NCBI RefSeq assembly: GCF_001905845.1
Contig: NZ_LIVZ01000009.1
Span: 62,001 to 126,000, forward strand
Reading direction: 5' to 3'
Length of the DNA stretch: 64,000 bases
Origin: Streptomyces sp. TSRI0107
GTDB taxonomy: Bacteria > Actinomycetota > Actinomycetes > Streptomycetales > Streptomycetaceae
Position 1 is the stretch's first letter; each line of letters begins with the position of its first letter. Made by a program: the position numbers and the translations under genes. Positions 17,115 to 25,149 of the stretch are shown here, piece by piece. The notes under the pieces were generated by a model. That model saw only the letters and a list, made by a program, of their open reading frames with translations, did not search any database and was not told where the DNA came from.

Positions 17115-17765
17115 TCAGGCCGGTCCGGTGCCGGTCGGGTCCTCGCCGCGGTCCAGGGCCTTCCACAGGTCCTCGGGCCGGTCCGGGTCGACGGCCGGCG
17201 CGGCGCGGCGCGGGCGGGGGGCGCCGGAGCGCTCGTAGCGGCCGGACATCGCGGGCCACAGCCGGCCGTAGCGCAGGGCGAGCAGCCCGGCCAGCAGGAT
17301 CAGGGCGCCGCCGACGGCCGCGACGTACGGCCACGCGGAGTGGCTGAGCGCGTGCACGGTGGCGGAGGTGTCGCCGGAGACGCGGGCGGCCTGCTCGTCG
17401 AGCGCGGAGCTGTCCGAGGCGCCGAGCACGGCGGAGACGACGGTGCCGACGCCGCAGAGCGCGAGCAGCGCCGCGACCAGCAGCCGGCCCGCCCGGCGGA
17501 CGGCGAAGACGGCGACGAGCGCGGCCAGGCCCACTATGGCCAGGGCCGCGGGGACGCCGGTGACGTCGCTGCCCTTGGCGGTCAGGGGGAAGGCGCCGCC
17601 GGCCACCGTCGCGGTGCCCTCCGACCACTGCTGGCGGGTGGCCAGCAGCGCCACGGCCGCGCCGAGCGCGCCGCACAGCAGCGCGATGGCGAGACTCCGG
17701 CGTCCGGCCCGCGCGGGTCGTGCGGCTTCGGTACGGGGGTGAGGTACGGCAGTCACGTACTCCAC
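17115..17765 (-). CDS. TIGR02234 family, Trp-region conserved membrane protein
   Basis: A 216-residue protein with four hydrophobic segments (about residues 24-41, 71-90, 95-115 and 145-165), a periplasmic loop containing RQQWSEGTATVAGG, and a Pro/Arg-rich cytoplasmic tail. This family is named for its constant position next to trp genes in actinobacteria; its function is unknown. It follows trpE by 52 bases on the same strand. GTG codons at 17765 and 17756 are both possible starts. Confidence 0.75.
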   Translation of the reverse strand: MEYVTAVPHPRTEAARPARAGRRSLAIALLCGALGAAVALLATRQQWSEGTATVAGGAFPLTAKGSDVTGVPAALAIVGLAALVAVFAVRRAGRLLVAALLALCGVGTVVSAVLGASDSSALDEQAARVSGDTSATVHALSHSAWPYVAAVGGALILLAGLLALRYGRLWPAMSGRYERSGAPRPRRAAPAVDPDRPEDLWKALDRGEDPTGTGPA

Positions 17766-17817
17766 TATCGCCTGAACCCCGGGCGAACCGTCACCCGGGG
17801 TTCACGTGATACGCGCC

Positions 17818-19296
17818 CTACTCACCGAGCCGGTTGGCCGTGTGGACGGCCCTGAGGACCGCGGCGGCCTTGTTGCGGCACTCGGTGTCCTCGGCGACCG
17901 GGTCGGAGTCGGCGACGATGCCGGCGCCCGCCTGCACATAGGCGGTGCCGTCGCGCAGCAGGGCGGTGCGGATGGCGATGGCGGTGTCGGAGTCGCCCGC
18001 GAAGTCGAGGTAGCCGACACAGCCGCCGTACAGGCCGCGCCGCGACGGCTCCAGTTCGTCGATGATCTGCATCGCGCGCGGCTTCGGGGCGCCGGAGAGG
18101 GTGCCCGCCGGGAAGCAGGCGGTGAGCACGTCGAAGGCGGTGCGGCCGGCGGCGACCTTGCCGGTGACCGTGGAGACGATGTGCATGACGTGCGAGTACC
18201 GCTCGATGGACATGAAGTCCACGACCTCGACCGAGCCCGGCTCGCAGACCCGCCCCAGGTCGTTGCGGCCCAGGTCGACGAGCATCAGGTGCTCGGCGCG
18301 TTCCTTGGGGTCGGCGAGGAGTTCGTCGGCGAGGGCCTGGTCCTCCTGCGGGGTGGCGCCGCGCCAGCGGGTGCCGGCGATGGGGTGGACCATGGCCCGC
18401 CCGTCCTCCACCTTGACCAGCGCCTCGGGGGACGAGCCGACGACGTCGAAGCCGTGGAAGCGGAACAGGTACATGTACGGCGACGGGTTGGTGGCCCGCA
18501 GCACCCGGTACACGTCCAGCGCGCTCGCCGTGCACGGCGTCTCGAACCGCTGCGAGGGGACGACCTGGAAGGCCTCGCCCGCGCGGATGCGCTCCTTGAT
18601 GTCCTCGACGGCCGTCCGGAACTCGGGGCCGCCCCACCGCGCGGTGTACTCGGGCAGCTCGGAGGGCGGGAGGACGGCGGGCGGCTGGGCGACCGCGCGG
18701 GACAGGTCGGCCTCCATGGCGTCGAGGCGGGCGATCGCGTCCGCGTAGGCCTCGTCGACGCCGGTGTCCAGGTCGTTGTGGTTGATCGCGTTGGCGATCA
18801 GCAGGACGGAGCCCTCCCAGTGGTCCATCACCGCGAGGTCGCTGGTGAGGAGCATGGTCAGCTCGGGGAGCCGCAGGTCGTCCCGCTCGCCGGGGCCGAT
18901 CTTCTCCAGCCGGCGCACGATGTCGTACCCCAGGTAGCCGACCATGCCGCCGGTGAAGGGCGGCAGGCCCTCCTGGTGGGGGGTGTGCAGCGCCTCGATG
19001 GTGGCGCGCAGCGCGGCGAGCGGATCGCCGTCGACAGGGACGCCGACGGGCGGCGTGCCCAGCCAGTGGGCCTGCCCGTCGCGCGCGGTGAGGGTCGCCG
19101 CGGAGCGGACGCCCACGAAGGAGTAGCGGGACCAGGAGCGGCCGTTCTCCGCGGACTCCAGGAGGAAGGTGCCGGGGCGCTCGGCGGCCAGCTTGCGGTA
19201 GAGCGCGACCGGGGTGTCGCCGTCGGCGAGCAGCTTGCGGGTGACGGGGATGACCCGGCGGTCGGTGGCGAGCTTGCGGAACGTCTCGATGTCCAT
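17818..19296 (-). CDS. trpE: Anthranilate synthase component I
   Basis: Makes anthranilate from chorismate with ammonia supplied by a glutamine amidotransferase subunit not seen in this window. The 492-residue protein has the N-terminal tryptophan-feedback motif FLLESAENGRSWSRYSFVG and the chorismate-binding domain with PSPYMYLFRFHGFDVVGSSPE, PIAGTRWRGATPQEDQAL, DLGRNDLGRVCEPGSVEV, and FPAGTLSGAPKPRAMQIIDE. ATG at 19296 has GAGG 9 bases upstream and lies 11 bases after the hisI stop, so hisI and trpE are probably co-transcribed. Confidence 0.96.
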   Translation of the reverse strand: MDIETFRKLATDRRVIPVTRKLLADGDTPVALYRKLAAERPGTFLLESAENGRSWSRYSFVGVRSAATLTARDGQAHWLGTPPVGVPVDGDPLAALRATIEALHTPHQEGLPPFTGGMVGYLGYDIVRRLEKIGPGERDDLRLPELTMLLTSDLAVMDHWEGSVLLIANAINHNDLDTGVDEAYADAIARLDAMEADLSRAVAQPPAVLPPSELPEYTARWGGPEFRTAVEDIKERIRAGEAFQVVPSQRFETPCTASALDVYRVLRATNPSPYMYLFRFHGFDVVGSSPEALVKVEDGRAMVHPIAGTRWRGATPQEDQALADELLADPKERAEHLMLVDLGRNDLGRVCEPGSVEVVDFMSIERYSHVMHIVSTVTGKVAAGRTAFDVLTACFPAGTLSGAPKPRAMQIIDELEPSRRGLYGGCVGYLDFAGDSDTAIAIRTALLRDGTAYVQAGAGIVADSDPVAEDTECRNKAAAVLRAVHTANRLGE

Positions 19297-19307
19297 GGCC
19301 GCCGTCC

Positions 19308-19694
19308 TCACTGACCCGGCGCCGGTACGCCGGCGTCCTTGAGCAGCACGTCCTCGTCGAAGCAGGTGCGCGCGCCGGTGTGGCAGGCGGCGCCCACCTG
19401 GTCGACCTTGACCAGCACGGTGTCCGCGTCGCAGTCCAGGGCGACGGACTTCACCCACTGGAAGTGGCCGGAGGTGTCGCCCTTGACCCAGTACTCCTGG
19501 CGGCTGCGCGACCAGTAGGTGCAGCGGCCGGTGGTGAGCGTGCGGTGCAGCGCCTCGTCGTCCATCCAGCCGAGCATGAGCACCTCACCGGTGTCGTACT
19601 GCTGGGCGATGGCGGGCAGGAGCCCGTCCGCGCTGCGCTTGAGGCGCGCGGCGATCTCCGGGTCGAGGCTGCTGGGCGGCGGCGTGCTGGTCAT
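19308..19694 (-). CDS. hisI: Phosphoribosyl-AMP cyclohydrolase
   Basis: Third step of histidine synthesis: opens the adenine ring of phosphoribosyl-AMP using Zn2+ and Mg2+. The 128-residue protein shows EVLMLGWMDDEALHRTLTTG, YWSRSRQEYWVKGDTSGH, the aspartates of ALDCDADTVLVKVDQ and the zinc-site GAACHTGARTCF. It is the monofunctional form; no hisE domain is fused. An ATG at 19703 is an equally possible start. It lies away from the main his operon, upstream of trpE. Confidence 0.95.
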   Translation of the reverse strand: MTSTPPPSSLDPEIAARLKRSADGLLPAIAQQYDTGEVLMLGWMDDEALHRTLTTGRCTYWSRSRQEYWVKGDTSGHFQWVKSVALDCDADTVLVKVDQVGAACHTGARTCFDEDVLLKDAGVPAPGQ

Positions 19695-19754
19695 GGATGC
19701 CATTGTGCCGCGCGCCGCAGACAGTCCCGGCCCGGCGTCCACTGGTTGGGCAAG

Positions 19755-19804
19755 GCGGCGCGCAGCGCCTCGTCGAGGGGTGGTGGCCGGGTGACGGGTG
19801 GGCG
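19755..19804. repeat. 50-bp dispersed repeat, copy A
   Basis: This stretch in the hisI / TIGR03085 divergent intergenic region is identical at 44 of 50 positions to 39464-39513 in the dnaE / DUF2252 divergent region, in the same orientation. Shared core: AGCGCCTCGT and GACGGGTGGGCG. No coding potential is evident. Confidence 0.7.
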
Positions 19805-19835
19805 GACTCGTCCGGGCGGTCGTAGGCTGAACCGC

Positions 19836-20471
19836 ATGTCGACCTTTGCCAAGCGTGAACGGCTCCTGCTCGCCGACCTCTTGGAAGCTCTGGGCCCGGA
19901 GGCCCCCACCCTGTGCGAGGGCTGGCAGACCCGTGAGCTGGCCGCGCACGTGGTGGTGCGGGAGCGCCGCCCGGACGCCGCCACCGGCATCCTGATCAAG
20001 CAGCTCGCGCCGCGCCTGGACAGAGTGATGGACGAGTTCACGGCGAAGCCGTACGAGGAGCTGATCCAGCTCATCCGCACCGGCCCGCCGCGCTTCTCCC
20101 CCTTCGCGCTCAAGCAGATCGACGAGATGTCGAACACCGTCGAGTTCTACGTCCACACCGAGGACGTCCGCCGCGCCCAGTCCGACTGGTCCGCCCGCGT
20201 CCTCGACCCCGTCTTCCAGGACGCCCTGTGGTCCCGCCTGGAACGCACCGCCCGCCTCATGGGCCGCTCCGTCCCCACGGGCCTCGTCCTGCGCCGCCCC
20301 GACGGCCAGACGGTGGTCGCCCACCGCGGCACCCCGGTGGTGACGGTGACGGGCGAGCCCTCTGAACTCCTCCTCTTCCTCTACGGCCGCCAGCGCGCCG
20401 CCAAGGTCGACCTGGACGGCGACGCGGACGCGATCGACCGCCTGCACGACAGCAAGCAGCTGGGCATCTGA
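19836..20471 (+). CDS. TIGR03085 family, DinB-like putative metal-binding protein
   Basis: A 211-residue protein of the mycothiol-dependent maleylpyruvate isomerase-like (DinB/MDMPI) group. It has LCEGWQTRELAAHVVVRERRPD near residue 28 and NTVEFYVHTEDVRRAQ near residue 100. The conserved histidines in those two motifs would form the metal site of the four-helix bundle. The reaction is unknown; relatives act with mycothiol. ATG at 19836 starts it divergently from hisI. It converges with the MFS gene, leaving only 4 bases between stops. Confidence 0.75.
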   Translation: MSTFAKRERLLLADLLEALGPEAPTLCEGWQTRELAAHVVVRERRPDAATGILIKQLAPRLDRVMDEFTAKPYEELIQLIRTGPPRFSPFALKQIDEMSNTVEFYVHTEDVRRAQSDWSARVLDPVFQDALWSRLERTARLMGRSVPTGLVLRRPDGQTVVAHRGTPVVTVTGEPSELLLFLYGRQRAAKVDLDGDADAIDRLHDSKQLGI

Positions 20472-20475
20472 GACC

Positions 20476-21714
20476 TCAGAGTTCCGCGCGGCGCACCGCG
20501 GACGACCCGAGGCCGACGACGCCCGCCATCGCGCAGACGGCGGCACAGGCCGTGAACACCGGGCCGGTGCCCCACACGCCGATCGCGGCGCCGACCAGCG
20601 GCATGGTGAGCGGCGCGACACCCAGGCTGACCAGGCTGGACACGGCCGTGACCCGGCCCAGGCAGGCGGGGTCGGACTCGGTCTGCAGCAGCGCCCCGCA
20701 CAGGGCGCCGCTCAGCCCGGCCAGCAGGCCGATCACCACTGCGGCGGCGACGGCGGCCGGGACCGAGGGGACGTGGGCGAGCGCCGTGATGGCGCCGGCG
20801 CCGCCGACGATGGTGACCGACAGCACCAGCCCGGCGCGCGGTATCCGGCCCCGGACCGCGAGCAGCAGGGAGGCGGCCCCGGCGCCGATCCCGAACCCGG
20901 CGAGCACCCAGCCGACGCCGGAGGCGCCCCAGCCGCGCCGGTCGGCGAGCAGCGTCAGGCCCACGTTGAGCGGCCCCACGAACCCGAGGTCGCCGAGGGC
21001 GACGACCAGGAGGAGCGGCCCGAGCACCCGGTGCCGCCGGATGTACCGGAGCCCCGCGCGCAGGTCTTGCCGGGCGCCGGGCCGGGTGCCGCAGCCGTCG
21101 GGCGGCAGCTCGCCCACCCGTACCGAGACCAGCAGCGGCACCGAGACCGCGATGAGCAGTCCGGCGATCCCGAAGGCCGTGGCGGCACCGCCGAGCGCCA
21201 CACCGAGGCCGCCCAGGGGGGCGCCCACCACATGGGCGAGCTTGACGACGAGGCCGCGCATGCCCTGCACCCGGGCCAGCTGGTCCCGACGGGTGATCCG
21301 GGCGGGGAGGGCCCCCACCGCGGGCATGAAGACGGCGTCGACGGCGCCGAAGAGCAGGGCGAGCAGCGTCAGCGGCCACAGTCCGGGCTCGGCGGCGAAC
21401 AGCAGCAGGGCCACCGCGAGCACGGCCGCGCAGCGCACGGTGTCGCTGCCGATGACGACCCGGCGCGGCCCGAACCGGTCGGCGATCACTCCCCCGCCCA
21501 GCATCAGCAGCGCCCGGGGTACGGCGCTGAGCGACATCACCAGCCCTGCCTGGGCGGGGGTGCCGGCGCGGACGGCCGCCCAGGACAGGGCGATGTAGTA
21601 GACGTTGTCGCCGATCGCCGAGGAGGCGTACGCGCCGAGCCAGCGCAGGACGTTGGGGTCGCGGTGGGCGGGTCGGGCGATGTCCGCCGCCGCCGGTAAG
21701 CGGGTCGTGGTCAT
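20476..21714 (-). CDS. MFS-family efflux transporter with an early TTA (bldA) codon
   Basis: A 412-residue transporter with about 12 hydrophobic segments and the MFS loop motif GGGVIADRFGPRRVVIGSDTV between helices 2 and 3. ALSWAAVRAGTPAQAGLVMS and LLQTESDPACLGRVTAVSSL are typical of the MFS_3/enterobactin-exporter-like group. Codon 6 is TTA (21697-21699). In Streptomyces this rare leucine codon needs the developmentally produced bldA tRNA, so export should be limited to late growth. The gene follows the ArsR-type regulator by 14 bases with GGGGG upstream, so the two form one operon. The substrate is unknown, probably a toxic compound or metabolite. Confidence 0.88.
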   Translation of the reverse strand: MTTTRLPAAADIARPAHRDPNVLRWLGAYASSAIGDNVYYIALSWAAVRAGTPAQAGLVMSLSAVPRALLMLGGGVIADRFGPRRVVIGSDTVRCAAVLAVALLLFAAEPGLWPLTLLALLFGAVDAVFMPAVGALPARITRRDQLARVQGMRGLVVKLAHVVGAPLGGLGVALGGAATAFGIAGLLIAVSVPLLVSVRVGELPPDGCGTRPGARQDLRAGLRYIRRHRVLGPLLLVVALGDLGFVGPLNVGLTLLADRRGWGASGVGWVLAGFGIGAGAASLLLAVRGRIPRAGLVLSVTIVGGAGAITALAHVPSVPAAVAAAVVIGLLAGLSGALCGALLQTESDPACLGRVTAVSSLVSLGVAPLTMPLVGAAIGVWGTGPVFTACAAVCAMAGVVGLGSSAVRRAEL

Positions 21715-21728
21715 GCGGAAACCCCCGG

Positions 21729-22319
21729 TCAGACGCGGAACGGGAACGTGTACGTGTGCACCGCGACGTTCTCGCGGCCCGCGCTCTCCCCCGCCGCCTC
21801 GGCGGCCCGGCCGCGTTCCTCGTACTTGCGGGCCAGGGCGAGCAGTTCGGCGTTGAACTCGGCCAGTTCGGCGGCGGTGAGGCGCAGCACGGACTCCGCG
21901 GAGTCCGCGGAGGTGTTCCACTCGGGGCCCCAGTGCGCCCGCTCGTCGAGGTAGCGGCGGTACATGTCCATGCGCTGGTCGGCGAAGAGCCGGCTGGCCG
22001 CGGTGTGCGCGGCTGCCTTCTCCGGGGCGTCCCGGAAGTCCTCGTCGCGGATGCTCACTCCGTCGGAGGCGGGCTGCCACCAGCGTTCCCGCCCGTCCGC
22101 GCTCTGCGGTTCGGCCTCCTCGATCAGACCGTGCTCGGCGAGTTTCCGCAGGTGGTAGCTGACGAGCGACACCGCCTCGTCGACCTGTTCGGCGAGCTGG
22201 GAGGCGGTGGCGGTGCGCGCCACGAGCAGCCCTCGGTAGAGCTTCATCCGCAGCGGGTGGGCGAGTGCCTTGAGGGTGCCGAGGTCGGTGATCCGACGGC
22301 CTCTCTCCTTGTCTGCCAT
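21729..22319 (-). CDS. ArsR-type winged-helix regulator of the MFS gene
   Basis: A 196-residue regulator. The N-terminal winged helix (about residues 12-75) shows LGTLKALAHPLRMKLYRGLLV, TASQLAEQVDEAVSLVSYHLRKLAEHGLIEEA and the wing RERWWQPA. The C-terminal 110 residues form a helical ligand or dimer domain. No arsenic-type cysteine pair is seen, so the inducer is probably organic. ATG at 22319 was chosen because an upstream start at 22352 would lie inside the palindrome at 22341-22374. The palindrome lies 22-55 bases upstream and is the likely autoregulatory operator. Confidence 0.85.
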   Translation of the reverse strand: MADKERGRRITDLGTLKALAHPLRMKLYRGLLVARTATASQLAEQVDEAVSLVSYHLRKLAEHGLIEEAEPQSADGRERWWQPASDGVSIRDEDFRDAPEKAAAHTAASRLFADQRMDMYRRYLDERAHWGPEWNTSADSAESVLRLTAAELAEFNAELLALARKYEERGRAAEAAGESAGRENVAVHTYTFPFRV

Positions 22320-22340
22320 GCCTCCACGGTAGTCAGGAAA

Positions 22341-22374
22341 GGAAACTTGCACAATAAATATTGCGCAAGTTTCC
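22341..22374. promoter_or_regulatory. 34-bp near-perfect palindrome, probable operator of the ArsR/MFS operon
   Basis: GGAAACTTGC (22341-22350) and GCAAGTTTCC (22365-22374) are exact inverted copies. The inner bases also pair except at 22351/22364 and the central pair, giving 15 of 17 paired positions. The core around ACAATAAATATTG is very AT-rich for this genome. It lies just upstream of the regulator start and overlaps the expected promoter, as a repressor site would. Confidence 0.75.
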
Positions 22375-22460
22375 CTTCGCGTCGGCTCGCGAAAGAGCCC
22401 CGGCCGAACGACCGGGGCTCAAGGGCTCGGCGAGCGGGCGGCTCGGGCCGGGGGCCGGGG

Positions 22461-23216
22461 TCACCTGACCGCGTGCCCGGCCTCCCGCAGCGTCTCCTTG
22501 ACCTGGCCGATGCGCAGGTCGCCGAAGTGGAAGACCGAGGCGGCCAGGACCGCGTCCGCGCCGGCGGAGATCGCCGGGGGGAAGTCGGTGAGCCTGCCCG
22601 CGCCGCCGGAGGCGATCACGGGGACGGTGACGTGCTTGCGGACGGCGCGGATCATCTCCAGGTCGTAGCCGTCCTTGGTGCCGTCCGCGTCCATGGAGTT
22701 CAGCAGGATCTCGCCGGCGCCCAGCTCGGCGGCCCGGTGGGCCCACTCGACGGCGTCGATGCCGGTGCCCTTGCGGCCGCCGTGGGTGGTGACCTCGAAG
22801 GAGCCGTCCTGCGTGCGGCGGGCGTCCACCGACAGGACCAGGACCTGCCGGCCGAAGCGCTCGGCGATCTCGCGGATCAGCTCGGGGCGGGCGATCGCGG
22901 CGGTGTTCACGCCGACCTTGTCCGCGCCCGCGCGCAGCAGCTTGTCCACGTCGTCGGCCGTGCGCACGCCGCCGCCCACCGTCAGCGGGATGAACACCTG
23001 CTCGGCGGTTCGGCGGACGACGTCGTACGTCGTCTCGCGGTTGCCGGACGAGGCGGTGATGTCCAGGAACGTCAGCTCGTCGGCGCCTTCGGCGTCGTAC
23101 ACCTTCGCCATCTCGACGGGGTCGCCCGCGTCGCGCAGGTTCTGGAAGTTGACGCCCTTGACGACCCGGCCGTTGTCCACGTCCAGGCAGGGGATGACTC
23201 GGACCGCCAGGGTCAT
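22461..23216 (-). CDS. hisF: Imidazole glycerol phosphate synthase, cyclase subunit
   Basis: Uses ammonia from HisH to form imidazole glycerol phosphate and AICAR. The 251-residue TIM barrel has RVIPCLDVDNGRVVKGVNF with the first catalytic aspartate, LTVGGGVRTADDVDKLLRAGADKV, VLSVDARRTQDG with the second aspartate, and VIASGGAGRLTDF. It overlaps the ridA stop by four bases and is the last gene of the his operon. Confidence 0.97.
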   Translation of the reverse strand: MTLAVRVIPCLDVDNGRVVKGVNFQNLRDAGDPVEMAKVYDAEGADELTFLDITASSGNRETTYDVVRRTAEQVFIPLTVGGGVRTADDVDKLLRAGADKVGVNTAAIARPELIREIAERFGRQVLVLSVDARRTQDGSFEVTTHGGRKGTGIDAVEWAHRAAELGAGEILLNSMDADGTKDGYDLEMIRAVRKHVTVPVIASGGAGRLTDFPPAISAGADAVLAASVFHFGDLRIGQVKETLREAGHAVR

Positions 23217-23617
23217 GACTGCTCGGCTCCTCTGAATGCTTCTACTTCGACTTCGACCAGGATGCGCGGGTCCACGAAGCCCTCCACGACCAGGAGGGTG
23301 GACACCGGCCGCACCGCGTCGAAGATCTCCTTGTGGGCCCGGCCCACCTCGTCCACGTCCCGGACGTGGGTCAGGTACATCCGGGTGCGGATCACCGACC
23401 CGACCCCGAGTCCGAACTCGCCGATCGCCTCGATCGCGCTGGTGAAGGCCACCTTGGCCTGTTCGTAGGGGTCGCCCTCGCCGTACAGCACCCGCCCCTT
23501 GAAGGACGTGGTGCCCCCCACCAGCACACGGTCGCCCGCCGCGACGGCGCGTGCGAAGCCGAAGGAGTCCTCCCAGGGGCTTCCGCTCTGCACGCGCCGT
23601 ACGGCTCCGGACGTCAT
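23213..23617 (-). CDS. RidA/YjgF-family enamine/imine deaminase embedded in the his operon
   Basis: A 134-residue RidA-fold protein, with VLVGGTTSFKGRVLYGEGDPYEQ, VIRTRMYLTHVRDVDEV and a C-terminal LLVVEGFVDPRILVEVEVEAF carrying the conserved arginine and glutamate. Canonical RidA hydrolyses reactive enamines such as 2-aminoacrylate; this subgroup may act on another imine. It overlaps priA upstream and hisF downstream by four bases each (ATGA), so it is stoichiometrically coupled to histidine synthesis. Confidence 0.85.
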   Translation of the reverse strand: MTSGAVRRVQSGSPWEDSFGFARAVAAGDRVLVGGTTSFKGRVLYGEGDPYEQAKVAFTSAIEAIGEFGLGVGSVIRTRMYLTHVRDVDEVGRAHKEIFDAVRPVSTLLVVEGFVDPRILVEVEVEAFRGAEQS

Positions 23618-24339
23618 GACGACACCGTCTCCAGGGCCTCTTCGAGGGTGAACGCCTTCGCGTACAGGGCCTTTCCGACGATGGCGCCCTCGACACCGAG
23701 GGGCACCAGCCCGGACAGCGCGCGCAGGTCGTCCAGGGACGACACGCCGCCGGACGCCACGACCGGGCGGTCCGTCGCCGCGCAGACGTTCTTCAGCAGC
23801 TCCAGGTTGGGGCCCTGGAGGGTGCCGTCCTTGGCGATGTCCGTGACCACGTACCGCGCGCAGCCCTCCTTGTCGAGACGGTCCAGCGTCTCGTAGAGGT
23901 CGCCGCCGTCGCGGGTCCAGCCGCGGCCGCGCAGGGTCGTGCCCCGTACGTCCAGGCCCACCGCGATCTTGTCGCCGTGCTCGGCGATGACCTTGGCGAC
24001 CCACTCAGGGGTCTCCAGCGCGGCCGTGCCGAGGTTGACGCGGGTGCAGCCGGTGGCGAGCGCGGCGGCCAGGGTGGCGTCGTCGCGGATGCCGCCGGAC
24101 AGCTCCACCTTGATGTCCATCGCCTTCGCGACCTCGGCGATCAGCTCACGGTTGTCGCCGGTGCCGAAGGCCGCGTCCAGGTCGACCAGGTGCAGCCACT
24201 CGGCGCCCGCCCGCTGCCAGGCCAGGGCGGCCTCCAGGGGGGAGCCGTACGAGGTCTCCGTGCCGGACTCGCCGTGCACGAGGCGGACGGCCTGGCCGTC
24301 GCGGACGTCGACGGCGGGGAGCAGTTCGAGCTTGGCCAT
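23614..24339 (-). CDS. priA: Bifunctional phosphoribosyl isomerase (HisA and TrpF activities)
   Basis: Catalyses the Amadori isomerisation of both ProFAR in histidine synthesis and phosphoribosyl anthranilate in tryptophan synthesis. The 241-residue TIM barrel has LLPAVDVRDGQAVRLVHGE with the catalytic aspartate at about 11, WLHLVDLDAAFGTGDNRELI, VELSGGIRDDATLAAAL and VVTDIAKDGTLQGPNLELL with the second aspartate. Actinobacteria, including S. coelicolor, use PriA in place of a separate TrpF, and no trpF is present in either trp block here. It lies four bases after hisH and overlaps ridA. Confidence 0.95.
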   Translation of the reverse strand: MAKLELLPAVDVRDGQAVRLVHGESGTETSYGSPLEAALAWQRAGAEWLHLVDLDAAFGTGDNRELIAEVAKAMDIKVELSGGIRDDATLAAALATGCTRVNLGTAALETPEWVAKVIAEHGDKIAVGLDVRGTTLRGRGWTRDGGDLYETLDRLDKEGCARYVVTDIAKDGTLQGPNLELLKNVCAATDRPVVASGGVSSLDDLRALSGLVPLGVEGAIVGKALYAKAFTLEEALETVSS

Positions 24340-24343
24340 GTCT

Positions 24344-24985
24344 CTACAGGGTTCCGATCCAGTTGGTGAGCAGCTGCGCGCCGGCGTCGCCGGACTTCTC
24401 GGGGTGGAACTGCGTGGCCCACAGGGCGCCGTTCTCCACGGCGGCCACGAACGGCTTGCCGTGCGTGGACCAGGTGACCAGCGGTGCGGCCATCGCCGGG
24501 TTGGTGGTCTCCAGGGTCCAGTCGTGGACGGCGTAGGAGTGCACGAAGTAGAAGCGGGCGTCCGTGTCCAGACCGGCGAACAGCTCGGAGCCGGCCGGTG
24601 CCTCGACGGTGTTCCAGCCCATGTGGGGCACGATGTCGGCTTGGAGCGGTTCGACGCTGCCGGGCCACTCGTCGAGGCCGTCGGTCTCCACGCCGTGCTC
24701 GATGCCGCGCGCGAAGAGGATCTGCATGCCGACGCAGATGCCCATCACGGGCCGCCCCCCGGACAGCCGGCGGTCGATGATCCAGTCGCCGCGCGCCGCG
24801 CGCAGCCCCTGCATGCAGGCGGCGAAGGCGCCGACGCCCGGCACCAGCAGGCCGTCGGCGTTCATGGCGGCGTCGAAGTCGCGGGTGATCTCGACGTCGG
24901 CGCCGGTGCGGGCGAGGGCACGCTCGGCGGAGCGGACGTTGCCGAAGCCGTAGTCGAAGACCACGACCTTCTTCGGGGTGCTCAT
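24344..24985 (-). CDS. hisH: Imidazole glycerol phosphate synthase, glutaminase subunit
   Basis: Releases ammonia from glutamine for HisF. The 213-residue class I amidotransferase has VFDYGFGNVRSAERAL, the nucleophile cysteine in PVMGICVGMQILF and the catalytic His-Glu pair in WATQFHPEKSGDAG. The ATG at 24985 overlaps the TGA of the preceding small ORF by one base, so translation is probably coupled. Confidence 0.97.
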   Translation of the reverse strand: MSTPKKVVVFDYGFGNVRSAERALARTGADVEITRDFDAAMNADGLLVPGVGAFAACMQGLRAARGDWIIDRRLSGGRPVMGICVGMQILFARGIEHGVETDGLDEWPGSVEPLQADIVPHMGWNTVEAPAGSELFAGLDTDARFYFVHSYAVHDWTLETTNPAMAAPLVTWSTHGKPFVAAVENGALWATQFHPEKSGDAGAQLLTNWIGTL

Positions 24986-25149
24986 CAGTTCCACACCTCC
25001 AGCCGCATGACGCCCGCGACGAGGCACATCGCGGCGCCGATGGAGAGCAGCACGATCAGGCTCCTGGGCATCTTCTGCTTGGCGAAGGAGATGATGCCGC
25101 CGACCAGGAACAGCCCGACGACGATCAGGACGGTCGACAGCCCGTTCAC
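24985..25149 (-). CDS. Small two-helix membrane protein inside the his operon
   Basis: A 54-residue protein: transmembrane segment at about residues 5-21 (TVLIVVGLFLVGGIISF), a basic turn (AKQKMPR) and a second segment at 29-47 (LIVLLSIGAAMCLVAGVM). The GTG start overlaps the hisB stop (GTGA) and its stop overlaps the hisH start, so it is translated as part of the operon. Such overlap on both sides argues that it is a real gene, though its role is unknown. Confidence 0.7.
   Translation of the reverse strand: MNGLSTVLIVVGLFLVGGIISFAKQKMPRSLIVLLSIGAAMCLVAGVMRLEVWN

Noticed and set aside
17802..18020. Small ORF in the TIGR02234-trpE gap
   Set aside because: It is a frame-shifted copy of the trpE end with Ser/Pro/Thr-rich composition.
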